Shown here: positions 34,289-45,130 of the stretch, one piece after another
Position numbering within the stretch: position 1 is the first letter of the stretch
Layout of the letters: the number at the start of each line of letters is the position of its first letter
Assembly (NCBI GenBank): GCA_964019135.1
Contig: OZ025256.1
Coordinates: 22,079,911-22,143,910, forward strand
DNA from: Arenicola marina
Lineage: Eukaryota > Annelida > Polychaeta > Arenicolidae
Direction: 5' to 3'
Length of the DNA stretch: 64,000 bases
Translations under genes and position numbers: made by a program
The notes under the pieces: model-generated
The model's database searches: none
What the model saw: only the letters and a program-made list of their open reading frames with translations
Told to the model about the DNA's origin: nothing

Positions 34289-35942
34289 CTAGCAGTTTGG
34301 GGAAACTCTGTCATTTTCCCTCTCCCCATTTCCACGACCCCTTCGGGACCCCTGGACTCGTCTATCGGGCTTGGGACAGTTTCTGGCCATGTGGCCATAC
34401 TCAGCACAGTTATAGCACTGCACCGAGGCCATCCAGTCTGCTCTGTCCCTCCGTCTCCCTCTCCCTCCTCCAGATTGATTTCTCTGCTGGGGAACTCCCC
34501 TCCCCGATGAGCCAAGACTAGGCGGGTCCGCTTTCAGGGCTTTGGCTAGGCGGGCGACTATGGCATCAACTACGCCGTCGCTAGCTTTACCCTCATCGGG
34601 ATTGGGATTGGAAGGGGAAGCCTCAACCCTGGCGACCGTAGGCTTACCAACCCCAGGGTGCGGATCCGCGTGGCTTTCGGTCCTTTCGGCGATACTGACC
34701 AATCGCTCCAGCGGGATATCGCCCGCTACGTCACATAACAACTTGCTCTTTTCGTTTGTAAGGCCAAATACAAACTGTTCACGAATGTGCAATAGGCGAC
34801 TGGCCTCATCGATTCGAGGATAAGCCTGCCCAGCCAGGTCGGAAAGAGCCCTGGCGTACGCACGCAGAGTCTCCCCCTTCCTACGGGTGCTGGCCCGGAA
34901 TTTCCTCAGGGACCCAATAATTCCCTCGGGCGGAGCATATTGCCACAGCAGGGCTGCCCTGATGGTCGCATAATCCTGTCCCGCCTTGCCCCGGATCACT
35001 AGACGATGTGCCTCCCCCTGCAAAGCCATTTCCGCATTTAGAGTGCACTGCATGATCTGCGGTCCACCCACACATGTCTGCGATCTTCTCAAACTTGTGT
35101 AGGAAATCCTGAACTTCCCCACCCTCTGGTTTCCCATTAAAGGTCGGGACTTGTGGACATTTCCCAAACCCTGCCAACCAGAGCCTGTCCTTCACTTCAG
35201 CCGGGGTTAACGGAGTCGCGCCCACCCTAGCTGCAGGCATAGCAGGCCCGTGCATGCTCATGCCTGAGGGGCTATCCCTCCTGCTTACTCCCGCACTACC
35301 TATCCAATGCGCCATAGGGGTCGAGTGGTGCTGTGGGGGCTGGGCGTCTGACAGGAACTCATCACCATCCCACCTCTGGGTGTCACTTCCATGAAAGACT
35401 GGCCCCACTTCACCTGTCACCCTCCTATCTGCCCCTAAACACCCAGCCGGCTCGCTGATAGGCCTTCTCTGCGCACTGGCCCCCCACTGTTGTCTTCCCC
35501 TCTCTAATCCCGATGGATTTCCCTCGCGGACTAGCTCCCTGTCGGGGGAAACGTCTTGAAAACGCACCGAATATTTGGTTTGTTTACATTCTGAGGGCGC
35601 GGCCATTTTGGGTCGTGGCGTGCACTCGCTGCTCTGGGCCTCACAGCTGATCGCCGCCAGCGCTGGGGTGTACTGGCTAGGCTGGACTGACTGCAGTCCG
35701 CCCGCCCGGCCCACCCCCACGCCTGTCGCACGCTCAGCCGCTGAGAGCCAAGCGCCACGCCCTACCCCAAACGTCTGCGCTGGGCTGTACTGGCTTGGCC
35801 GGACTGAGTGCAGTCCGCCCGCCCGGTCCACCCCACCGCCTGTTGCACGCTCAGCCTCTGGGAGCCAAGCAGCGCGCCCTGCCGCCTGCGCTGAGATGTA
35901 CTGGCTGGGCGGGACTGACTTCAGTCCGCCTGCCCGGCTCAC
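34289..35942 (-). pseudogene. gag: gag with CCHC knuckle, one frameshift
   Basis: The upstream frame (34,881-35,942) begins with proline/alanine-rich repeats and reaches the capsid-like VPTFNGKPEGGEVQDFLHKF. Near 35,050 the homology shifts to a second frame (34,289-35,167) with LNAEMALQGEAHRL and later YARALSDLAGQAYP, typical of Ty3/gypsy capsid. The nucleocapsid has one knuckle, CYNCAEYGHMARNC (C-x2-C-x4-H-x4-C), followed by arginine- and glycine-rich residues. Confidence 0.8.
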
Positions 35943-35960
35943 CCCACCGCCTGTCGCCAG
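35671..35960 (-). repeat. three in-frame repeats of 111-117 bp in gag N-terminus
   Basis: TACTGGCT...GGACTGA..CAGTCCGCC recurs at 35,671, 35,788 and 35,899. Spacings are 117 and 111 bp, so the frame is kept and gag gains 39- and 37-residue repeats (AGGL.SV.PSQY.. and W...AERATG). This is a late expansion within the gag leader. Confidence 0.8.
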
Positions 35961-35965
35961 AGGAG

Positions 35966-36465
35966 GTTACAACCGCTGCAGCGCCCCCTATATTTTGAAA
36001 GATATATACGGCGCACGAACGTGTTTTGCGTCAGTTTGCAAGATGTCTGCAGGTGGAGCGGACAACAAAGTTGGAGAGAATTGTTTCAAGTGGTACGGTG
36101 AAAAAGAGTGTGTTAAAGAGGAATTCTTCATTCCTTGTCAACTTGTGTGTTACAATTATGCTCTCAGTTGTATCAAAAGGCGAATGTGGGATGAATTTAG
36201 TTGTGTTTTTTGCTTCCATGTTGTAAAAGTCCCCATTATCGCTCGCTTCGCTTCATAGCGACTTGGGCCGCTGGCCTCCTGGGCCAGGCTGCTGGCCACT
36301 CTCACCTCGGTACCTATGCTACGGGCCATATTCCACCACGGGGCGCTAAATATATTTACTGACACTCCTACTCCTAGTCCCTGGAGACCCACCCGTAAAC
36401 TCTGTATTTATCCATGGTCAATTCTGGTAGAATACCTTATAAGTTACATAATTTTAGTTTATGCC
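35966..36465. other. sequence flanking the retroelement 5' side
   Basis: This may hold the 5' LTR on the minus strand, but there is no second LTR to compare. A plus-strand frame from ATG 36,042 (MSAGGADNKVGENCFKWYGE..., to 36,258) is not recognised. Confidence 0.35.
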
Positions 36466-36600
36466 AATATTGACTGCTGGACAATTTGACCGTCAGCCGG
36501 GTTGGCGGGTGAAGTTTGTATTGGGTATGAGTTGGTCCATGTTAGAGGGGGTAGAGGTATGCCCAGATGAAGAGGGATTGAGATCATTAATCAGGTGAAA
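36466..36600 (+). repeat. diverged dispersed repeat, copy B
   Basis: Shares ordered blocks with 149-330 (see that entry). It lacks the adjacent MITE. Confidence 0.4.
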
Positions 36601-37429
36601 CATGGTGGCAGGGGTGAGCAACGGGAGAGGGCGTCACTGGACAGTGGCATCAGTATCAGCGACATCAGTCCCAGCTGTGGGAATACAGGGTTGTGCATCC
36701 CAGGGTCTGATGAGCTGGCTGCCTGCCTGGAGTAGCAAGACAGGGTCCCATTCCCCAGCCCAATTTGAGGTCTACACCCCGTCCCCTCCACACATCCAAA
36801 GTCAGATCATCCAGCAGTCAAAACGAAACGCTGTCAAAGTGTGCCTAAAACCCTTAAATTTATACCATTTCATATATGAAAACCCAAAACTATGCCAACT
36901 TTCGAAACCCCCCTGTCCAGCATATCTGGATCCGACCCTGCAGTCCTGCTACTTTGGCAGAGGGGTAGAGGTAGATATGATAAAATATAAAAATATTTTA
37001 CTTTTAGATAACCGGTACTCAATAACTCATTATTGAATACTACTAGTAATCATTTATTTAAAATATTAATTAAAGCATCTTGTATACTGGTATAATATTG
37101 CGCTATTACCACTGAATTTTTTTTTTATTTTGGAAACTAACTTTAAAGTTTAAGTCTTGGATCCAAAGAAACTTTTAAGACATGAATCCCAATATGTTGT
37201 GCTATCATAAAGGAATACCCATTTTATTCGTGAGTACTATTAAAAATGATTTAAAGTGTGGTCTGATGTGATGCAGATAACCTGAGCTTTTGAGTTTACC
37301 TGGACAATGATAAAAAATTATTGTGACAATTCTTGTTTGAGGCTTTTGGCATTCTGTTATACTTTTGTATTTGACTTTAACGTAAGATTTAGTCTCTCGC
37401 ACATTTTAATTGACTGTTGCTTTTGTTGG
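36601..37429. other. unique sequence, no gene seen
   Basis: The frame at 36,602-37,036 has no recognisable domain. The rest is AT-rich. Confidence 0.4.
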
Positions 37430-37565
37430 AAGCCCTTTGCATTTGGTTGGTTGACCATTGTGTTGACTGTGGGTTCAACTCCCACCTGGGTTTTACATAG
37501 CAGCTTCATAAAAGTGTGCATATATATGTGAAAACCTGTGTATATGTTGCATCTGACAATAAAAC
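37430..37565 (+). repeat. possible tRNA-derived SINE
   Basis: GTGGGTTCAACTCCCAC at about 37,469-37,485 is a perfect T-arm with box B (GGTTCAACTCC). A-rich 3' sequence with AATAAAACATATG follows about 70 bp later. No good box A is visible, so this is tentative. Confidence 0.3.
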
Positions 37566-38204
37566 ATATGCCACTTCATCAATATAGTCATTTCTGGCTG
37601 AATAATCTAGTCCTGCGTCTTAAGTGTATTATATGAAATGTGTATGAAATAAAAAGGCACTTGTAAGTGACATTTATATTATTACAAGAAAGAAACCAAT
37701 GTACATATTTTCAGCTAAGTTTTCCATAACAGGTCTTCATTGATATTTAGGTTTATATATATAATATAGCAGGTAATTTTTTTTTCCAAATGCACTTACA
37801 CCAAAATACACACTGTATTCCACCTGGATTCATAAGGGAGCTTGTCTGGTTGGTTGACATAATGAACCACGCGGTGAGAGAATCCGCCCGTGCGCCCTGC
37901 CCCCCCCCCCCCCATCCTCCTCCCTCCCTCCACCCCCCCCCCCTTCCTCATCCTGCTTCCCTCCGCTCCCCCACCTCCTCCGCCCACCCATGATGGAGAT
38001 GAAGGATGGGAGAGACAGGAGCTGGGGGGTTAATAGTGTGTAATCTACCACCCAGGAGCCACTCCCGTTGGGACAGGGGGCACTAGACGTGCTGGGACGG
38101 GACGTGGGAGCTGGCTGTGCGGGCTGGGTGGGGATAGCTGGGTGTGTGTGTGGCGGGGGGTGGGGTGGGGGCTGGGGTTCCCCATGGCTTGACGGGCGTA
38201 ATCA
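37566..38204. other. AT-rich then C-run/G-run sequence, no gene seen
   Basis: C-runs at 37,900-37,913 and 37,936-37,946 and a G-rich stretch at 38,153-38,175. The frames here are low-complexity artefacts. Confidence 0.5.
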
Positions 38205-38620
38205 TTATGACGTAAATTACGGCATCTATCACTTCGTTCGTTGGTCTGTGTGTGTGTGTGTGTGTGTCCGCTCTGTAGGTTGCAAAACGCAACATTTTGT
38301 TCTGTAACTTTACCCATCGCTAGGTAATCGACATATCTCGGTCAAGTTCGTTAGCGGGGTATGTACGTCAAAGGTCAAGGTCACATAAATTTTTTGTTTG
38401 TTCCTTAACCATTGGTAGATAGGACCAAAAATCGGGAAAGTCGCTATAACGTTCACAGTGTTCATTTAATGACGCTGTACATTAGGTTACGTATTGAGCC
38501 CGTCGGTAACTTGTATCACGTCTTTGAATTTTGCAAATCGCCTAATTAGTTTGTCTGCAAAAAATTGCTAAACTTTAACATAGGACCCTACGAGAGCTAT
38601 TAACTATTAAGAACAGCTGG
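38205..38620 (+). repeat. Helentron-like non-coding family, fragment
   Basis: ATTATGACG..., a GT microsatellite (38,248-38,268), then GGTCAAGGTCA, ACCATTGGTAGATAGGACCA and CAAATCGCCTAATTAG follow the same order as at 59,500-59,830 and 60,880-61,080. It is a truncated copy of the family described for 59,354-63,640. Confidence 0.6.
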
Positions 38621-39840
38621 TCCATCTCTATCGCCTGGTGACCTGTCAGGGACCCCACACCACGGCATCCCTTATATATAATTACAAAGCCCGACGGGGT
38701 GGTGGGATAATTAAAGTTGCATGTCGAGTTCTTTCCCGCCAAAACTAAGCCCAGGCAAATTTTATATCAAAATTTGCAGAAAACTCGATTGTTTCATTCT
38801 ATAAACTCAGAAACCTGATAAACATCGCCGTTTCGGCTGTGGTGTGGCAAACGTGTCTATTCCGGGACACCACAGATTTCTGTCGCGGCACTGCTACTTA
38901 TACCAAAACATCGCGAAGCACACAAACTGATGACGTTTACCACTAAAATGAAAATTTGTGGTAAATTGATATCACGGGCAAGGCTAAGAGACACTATTTG
39001 GCAGTCTGGCATGGGTGAAGTATAGACCATTATTATTGTACTGATTATTATTTGTATTTTGACCGCTTTAGTTTCGACGGGAAAGAGCTCGACATGCAAC
39101 TTTAAGTTGACTGTCGCGAGCGGTGACAGCGACCGCGGTGTCAGTGTAGGCATACTGTTGTTGGGGGCGGGGCGGGGGAGGGGGGTGGGGTTCAAGCTGG
39201 GGTGGTGGGATGATTCAGTTGGTTGCTATGAAACTAATGTGCATGGTAGGGATGTAGAAACTAGAAATGTAGACCGAAAGTAAATAAACGGGCAGTTCGG
39301 TTTTAGCTGTCCACCGAGTGTGATCGTTGAGCCTGGGAGAAACTAAAGAATGATTTTACTTTTGGGATGGGGCCAACAATTGAGAGGATGCTGACTATAG
39401 CGACAGTTTTAGATCTGCCGGATCTGAGTGGTCAATCTGGATCTAAGGTGTCAATTAAATCTGGATCTGATGGGCCAAATACGTCACAAATGAAGTCACA
39501 GTCAAGTCAATTGTCAAGGTCAAGGTCACTGTTACAGTAGTGGACCGAAGACATAATCCGGATTTTACATTTTACGTCATTCTCAATCTCGCTTATCAAT
39601 ATTAATACTATTAAATGATTGTCTTGAATGCGGATTATACGACTTATGAATAAAGGCAGACCTTGCATATGTATGGTATATGATTATGCAGGGAACAGAT
39701 ATATTCTACCTATAATAATACTCCGCAGCTGTCGATCTGTCATCAAGATCCACCTACCGGCGAGATATTGCACGTCCTTTTTGTTTCAATATTAATAAAT
39801 CGTGTTTACTGACTTGGTGCTGACCACCAATTATTTGCAG
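38621..39840. other. unique sequence, no gene seen
   Basis: A G-rich stretch lies at 39,161-39,190. Direct GGATCTGA/GGATCTAA motifs occur at about 39,419-39,470. No supported exon. Confidence 0.4.
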
Positions 39841-39911
39841 AGAACGTTGGCGCGTTCTGCAGGGGATGCCATCGCAAAGATGCAACACCGCCGACAACCG
39901 CTGGCTCGTGG
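39841..39911 (+). CDS. PHD-finger gene, exon with first zinc pair
   Basis: Acceptor TTATTTGCAG and donor TGG|GTGAGT are both near consensus. The exon enters in phase 1, so an upstream exon must exist, and reads NVGAFCRGCHRKDATPP...GSW. This gives the first C-x2-C of a PHD finger, and the exon ends with the conserved tryptophan just before the third zinc ligand. It joins in phase 0 to 40,634. Confidence 0.6.
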
Positions 39912-40254
39912 GTGAGTTAATGTTGAGTAGCTGTGTATGTGTAGGTCAAATTTACCTTTGGAGGCATTCGTTACACACTCCGGCAGAGAGTGTCGCCCTA
40001 AATATGCCACCTTGTTTATTCAATATTGTCACTTGATCCACCAAGAATATAGTTTACAACGACCTCTATACACAAAACATGCACCACACTCAGCAGATTG
40101 GTTTGAATGATATAGCCCAATAGAATTCGCTCATCAATCTTTCTGTGAAGCAAGTAATACAGCTCCCATTTTCTCGCCAGAACTTTCCGTATTTAATAAA
40201 CATTAGGTTAGTCACTAGATTAGGGCCCATGAGGGGGAGTGGGGGGGGGGGGGT

Positions 40255-40430
40255 AGCCATGTCGCGTGTCGATTTTAAGAAAAGGTCTGCGTCGCGTGTC
40301 GATTTTATAAAAGGTCCGTGTCGCGTGTCGATTTTATAAAAAGATCCGTGTCGCGTGTCGATTTCAAGACAACCACAATGCCGCGTTGTCGATTTTAAAA
40401 ATCGCCGTGTCACCGTGTCGAAAAAGCCAC
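40255..40430 (+). repeat. 33-bp tandem repeat GTCGCGTGTCGATTTTA, five units
   Basis: It lies in the intron of the PHD gene, directly after a G-run (40,228-40,251). Units degrade towards the right. A similar design, G- or C-run plus TCGACA-containing degenerate units in the opposite orientation, occurs at 46,255-46,440. Confidence 0.8.
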
Positions 40431-40633
40431 TCTGGACCTCTTAGATTATATTGCAGTTCAGCCTGGCCTATTACGAACAGACGAAAAATAAATGTCGTGC
40501 CACACGGGTTTCTGCAGACACTGCCCCAGCAAATGCTTCTTGAATTGGACAACTAAACTTGTTGTTTATACCTCGGGATTACTATATCAGCCCAATATCA
40601 CGAATATTATAATTGTGCCGTACATCGTTTCAG

Positions 40634-41062
40634 ATCAAATGCGTCCAGTGCATACGCTGGTTCTACGCAAGGTGCCTGGACAGCCCACAACCAGGTTTCT
40701 TGTGCTTAAACTGCGATCAAGCGAATCATCCAGTGGCGCCCGGCGGGCAATGCCCAGCACCCCCACCATCCCACAACCGCAAGCACGAGGGGGAAACAAG
40801 CGGTGGAAGGCGTCTCAACCGGGCCAAGCCCCAGCCCGTGACATCGTCCTCGACCTACACCGTCACCAAACACAGCAAACGGGTCAAACGGTGTCAGGGC
40901 TGCAAGGGCGGATTCCAGGCACATGAGGTTGACGATACCCTTGTAGCGAGGAGATACGAGAACAAACCCTTCTGCATGCGCAGCAAGGCTCTTGGCTACC
41001 ACCACCACTCCTGGAGGCATTTATGGGCCGCCGTGACCGCCAAAAATACAAACACGCACTGA
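40634..41062 (+). CDS. PHD-finger gene, exon with rest of PHD and second zinc site
   Basis: After the acceptor ATCGTTTCAG the exon reads IKCVQCIRWFYARCL...FLCLNCDQ. Joined to 39,911 this makes the PHD order C-x2-C...W-C-x2-C..WF-x-x-C...C-x2-C. The usual histidine is tyrosine (FYARC). A basic Pro/Ser linker follows, then RCQGCKGGFQ with DDTLVARRYENKPF, a second C-x2-C module seen in transposon-borne proteins of marine animals. The last residues (from LWAAV) run into the 0.5-kb repeat that begins at 41,021, so the natural C-terminus is lost. Probable role: chromatin or DNA binding, or a transposon accessory protein. This is inferred only. Confidence 0.6.
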   Translation: MKCVQCIRWFYARCLDSPQPGFLCLNCDQANHPVAPGGQCPAPPPSHNRKHEGETSGGRRLNRAKPQPVTSSSTYTVTKHSKRVKRCQGCKGGFQAHEVDDTLVARRYENKPFCMRSKALGYHHHSWRHLWAAVTAKNTNTH

Positions 41063-41543
41063 CTTAATGAAAGTTCAAATCAAACAGACAACAATCACCA
41101 AGCCAAACATACTATTTCGGGACCAAACATACTGCTTCGGGACCAAGTATGGTAACTTCAAATGAAACAGACATCATTTACCATTCAAAGTGTACAATAA
41201 AGTAACGGACGTGTCAACGATGAATTGGAGAGGTAAGACTACAAGTCGTCTAATCTACTTCCATTTGATCAATGATCGAATTGCCAATCAATCGAAGCTA
41301 CTTTCAAACCAACGAGGGAAAACCATATCCAACAATACAGTTTCCAAACCATTTCACGCTAACCCAAATCATACAGTCATCGCATGGCACACGAAGTAGT
41401 CAAACGCCGAATGAATGAGCGACGCGCAAATCATAACGTCGTTTTCCAAGCGAACACCCTTTGCCAAACCAGACGATCAAACTCCAAGTGAAACAAGCTA
41501 ACTTCGAATAGACAACAGAGGGCGCCGCGAGCTGCGGGTATTC
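41021..41543 (+). repeat. 0.52-kb dispersed repeat, copy 1
   Basis: From ATGGGCCGCCGTGACCGCC to CAGAGGGCGCCGCGAGCTGC this matches 54,454-54,970 on the opposite strand with few differences. The sequence contains a 69-codon frame (41,190-41,399) that is almost identical in both copies but has no recognised domain. Boundaries were set by where the two copies diverge. The class is unknown (no terminal repeats, no poly-A). Confidence 0.85.
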
Positions 41544-41692
41544 TTGGGCACGCATGCGCACATGTGTAACACTGAAACTCAAGTCCATTCGAAGCAGGTC
41601 CCACGCGGGGGCCCAGGCACTTTGCTAGTGACATTTATTATGACGAAAATTGAAATTTTCAATTTTCGGCATATGTCGGTTGGTCGTGTTTG

Positions 41693-41748
41693 TGTGTATG
41701 TATGTATGTATGTATGTATGTATGTATGTATGTATGTATGTATGTATG
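41693..41748 (+). repeat. (GTAT)n microsatellite
   Basis: About 13 tetranucleotide units at the position where related elements carry (GTCT)n. Confidence 0.95.
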
Positions 41749-41869
41749 TCTGTCCCACTCGAAAACGGGAAGTCTCTTTGTGGCCTAACTGCTACATGTA
41801 TCGTTTCGCAATCTTTAACATCTTATAGCCAGCTAATAGGGCTACAACATTCTCGTCACGCAGGTCGAA

Positions 41870-41888
41870 AGGTCAAAGGTCAAGGTCA
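41870..41888 (+). promoter_or_regulatory. triple nuclear-receptor half-site (DR1 plus DR0)
   Basis: AGGTCAAAGGTCAAGGTCA has three AGGTCA half-sites, the first two in DR1 spacing. The same string is at 44,237-44,255. DR1 sites are known targets of HNF4, RXR and COUP-type receptors. Activity here is inference. Confidence 0.4.
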
Positions 41889-44571
41889 CAGCGATTTTGT
41901 GAAAAAAAAACTAAAAACGCTTATATCTCCGTTAATATTAAAGCTAGAGATCTCGAATTAGTTTCAGAATGTGCCCCTCTTTCAGGTGCAGTTTTCGGGT
42001 ATTGTTCACTTTTTGATGCGTAACACTCATTTTCGAGGAAAACGAGGTCATAGGTTTTGCGGAAAACGCACTAAATGACCTCTGTCAGTTTTTTCGCTTT
42101 TTGGTACATTTGCCATCAAGCTATCGCTATGATGTTCAAATATGTCATAGAAATCTGAATTGAGATGAGTTGTGTCGAATCTTAGAGTTTCCTGATACGT
42201 CACGTGACGTAACGATGACGTCACTTTCGGTACTTACAAAAAATCATCAAAAATCAGAAAAAAATCACAAAAATGCGAGAGTAGCATTATATTGTAGGAA
42301 AAGTAGTTCCTCGTATAGCTACAAACTAAAAACAATACGTTCCTATCTTACTTCCGGTTCCAGGGCCGGGGGAATTTCTCTATGGGACTTCCCTTGTTAA
42401 AAGGGCTGTATCTTTAGGCTGGGAAAAAATGTTTTGTCGCGTATGTCGCAAGTGCCTCCAGCAAACAACACCGCGATTTTTTCGTTAGTTGAACATGATG
42501 TCTAGTAGCCACAGTGCTTACCATATGCAATTAAAGCAAATAGTGACGTCACAGGATTTTTTTGAAATTTGGTCAATGGTGAAAGATACGGCTTTTTGGT
42601 GTCAGCAGAGGCTCCCACGGGTGTCCTATTCAAGCCATCACTCAATGCTTGCAGCTGTGGATGGATAATACTAAGCTGAATCATAATCTGTCAATATAGT
42701 TCCATAGCCACATTACTTTTCGGTATACATCCGAAATCGTTTAACATGGGATCCTATGGGGAAAAATGAACTTGATCGAATATGACCTACTTCCGCTCAA
42801 GCTATTTCAGTCTCTTTCGCCACACAGTGAGGTAATATCACTTTAAAGCAAGCTATAAGAAAAACACGGCGATCTCTGTACTACTTTTTGTTTCCATGGC
42901 AACGAAGCCACTGGCCTAATGATAAACATACAGATTCTGGCCATTGAAAGAAAAATCGTCAAAAATCAGATAACAATGCTAAAATTGCAATCTTTTCGCC
43001 AACTAGTTGCCAATAAGCATCTTCAGATCACTTAGTGCTTTAATCAGGCGGATGTTGTCTAGTTATGGCGCTAGAGCGCTCTGAAGTGGGACGAAACCTT
43101 CGCGGGGCCGCCAATGATGAGTGAATGGAGATTGTGTCCATCTTGAAAAAATCGTCAAAAATCAGAAAAACAAGCTAGAGCTGTGATGTTTGCGTCAAAT
43201 GGTAGGGTACATTGATGGTCAGAAAAATAGTAAAAGAAACAAATTAGTTGCCATGTCACTTCGCTTACAGTGTTCTTTGTTCTTGTCGTCGGTCTCCGTG
43301 TTTCCGCAATGATAAGCTAATGCAATTTTTGACCATTTCGCCAAGCCATTGCTGAAGGACTAATCTTTCTATCGCCTAGCTCTTTAATCGAATAAGTTGT
43401 GGCAGTAAAGCTTGGCATATTGCCGCTTGGACGTTGTCGTGCGTCATGTCATACCGTCACCATGACGTCATGACGTGACATATCTTACGTAGGCTATTAC
43501 TCAGCTATTACAAGGTATGGCGACTTTCGGGTTGCTTGACGTTGCAGGTTGTGTTCAGGGACAGTTTGTACCGTGTGTAACTTTTTTGGCGCAGGGGATA
43601 AGTATGCGTCAAAAATGACGTCATAGCTAACGTGCTCCTACGACATGTTGGGTTTGCTTTATTTTCAGCCACTTTGGCAATAGCTGTCATAGCCCGAGTT
43701 GATACGTAGGTTATATTAAAGAAATAGAAGCCATCTTAAGCATTTTTGCAAACGTCAAATGACGTCATGTCGCGTCACGATGACGTATTATTAGATAAAA
43801 AGTAAAATTCGTAGCGCCTGAAGCGAGAGAGGGATGAAAATCGCGATAGAATTGCTCTATGACGCTTAGTTTGGCCGCTAGAGCGCTCGCACGAGTTGCA
43901 CCCCACTTCGCCGAGGCCCCCATTATGAGAGAACGGCGATATCGACCGGCACTCCTTACTCGTCGATGGCCGCCGTTCGCTTAATAGCGACGCTAGAGAG
44001 TCGGGACTGGTTGCAAAATACACCCTCTTTGATCCAAAGTCGATTTTCGTCATCATCAGTGTCCTCACTGACTTCTTGGTTCTTTGTCGGTCTTCCCGTC
44101 CAAAAGGCGTGTATGTCTGTCTCACTCGAGAATTGCAAGTCTCATTGCGTCCTAACAACCGTATACATTAATTCGAATTAGTTTGTGCCTGATAGCTTGG
44201 CGATAGGGCTACGATATACTCATCACGCAGATCGAAAGGTCAAAGGTCAAGGTCACAGCGATGTTTTGACAAAAATCATTGAACACGCTTATATCTCCGT
44301 TAATATTAAAGCTAAAGATCTCTGGTCAGTTTCAGAATGTGCTACTAATTAGGGCGCAGTTTTCATGTATTGTTCACTTTTTGATGCGTATATTCATTTT
44401 CGAGTAATATGAGCTCAGAAGTTTTGAGGAAAACGCACTAAATGACCTCTGTCAGTCTTTTCGCCTGATGACCCATTTTCCTTCAAGTTATCGCTATAAC
44501 GTTCTAATATGTCATAGAAATATGAACTGAGATGATTTGTGTCGAATCTTAGAGTGTTTTGATACGTCATG

Positions 44572-44590
44572 TGACGTCACGATGACGTCA
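44572..44590 (+). promoter_or_regulatory. paired CRE palindromes 11 bp apart
   Basis: TGACGTCA occurs at 44,572-44,579 and 44,583-44,590. Further perfect copies in related repeats are at 42,216, 43,463, 60,616 and 61,945. CREB/ATF binding is inferred from the motif. Confidence 0.4.
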
Positions 44591-45130
44591 CTTTTGGTAC
44601 TTACCAAAAATCGGCAAAAATCGGAAAAAATTCATAAAAATACAGGAGTAGCGCCATTTTGTAGAGAAAGTGGTGTCCCGTATAGCTGCAAAGTAAAAAC
44701 GATACGTTCCTATCTTACTTCCGGTTCCAGGGCCGACGGCATTTCTCTATGGGACTTTTGTGGCGTTTTCAGTTCAAAGGGCCATAACTCGGTTAATATT
44801 GGAGCTAGGGAACCCAGATTTGACATGAAGCGAGAGAGAGATGTCGGCTTATCTATGGTAAATCTCATCAGATTTGCCCTAGGACGCTTAATTTGGCCGC
44901 TAGAGCGCTCGCAAGAGTTGCACCCCCCCTTGCTGAGGCTCCCATTATGAGTGAATAGCGATATCGACCGGCACTCCTTACTCGTCGATGGCCGCCGTTC
45001 GCTTAATAGCGACGCTAGAGAGTCGGGACTGGTCGCAAAGTACACGCCCTTTGACCCAAAGTCGATTTTCGTCATCATCAGTGTCCTCACTGACTTCTTG
45101 TATATGTTGTTAGTTGTATCGCCCAAAGTT

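Larger units (their letters stand above)
31331..35965 (-). mobile_element. Ty3/gypsy retroelement, truncated and internally deleted
   Basis: On the minus strand the order is gag, CCHC knuckle, aspartic protease, reverse transcriptase, RNase H, integrase, which is the Metaviridae (Ty3/gypsy) order. The 3' end is cut inside the integrase core at the 41-bp satellite, so the last catalytic glutamate, the 3' part and the 3' LTR are missing. The first half of the reverse transcriptase is deleted (junction near 33,190), gag has a frameshift near 35,050, and a 64-bp foldback insertion lies between gag and protease. TGGCGACAGG near 35,951-35,960 could be a primer-binding site, but I cannot delimit an LTR. 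The copy is inactive as it stands. Confidence 0.9.
41637..45130 (+). repeat. Helentron-like non-coding family, two tandem diverged units
   Basis: It starts with a palindromic end (GACGAAAATTGAAATTTTCA then ATTTTCG), TATGTCGGTTGG and a GTAT microsatellite. The blocks that follow recur about 2.37 kb later: AGGTCAAAGGTCAAGGTCA at 41,870 and 44,237, CGTCACTTTNGG at about 42,220 and 44,587, and TTCCTATCTTACTTCCGGTT at 42,339 and 44,705. Within it the block GGCCGCTAGAGCGCTCGCA to GCGACGCTAGAGAGTCGG occurs at 43,870-44,003 and 44,896-45,023, and again at 62,911-63,047. No coding sequence is supported. Confidence 0.75.

Noticed and set aside
35951..36260. 5' LTR of the retroelement
   Set aside because: Without a second LTR or clear TG...CA ends I cannot define it; only a possible primer-binding site is noted.
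41544..41961. MYVCMYVC repeat protein frame
   Set aside because: It is a translation of the GTAT microsatellite.
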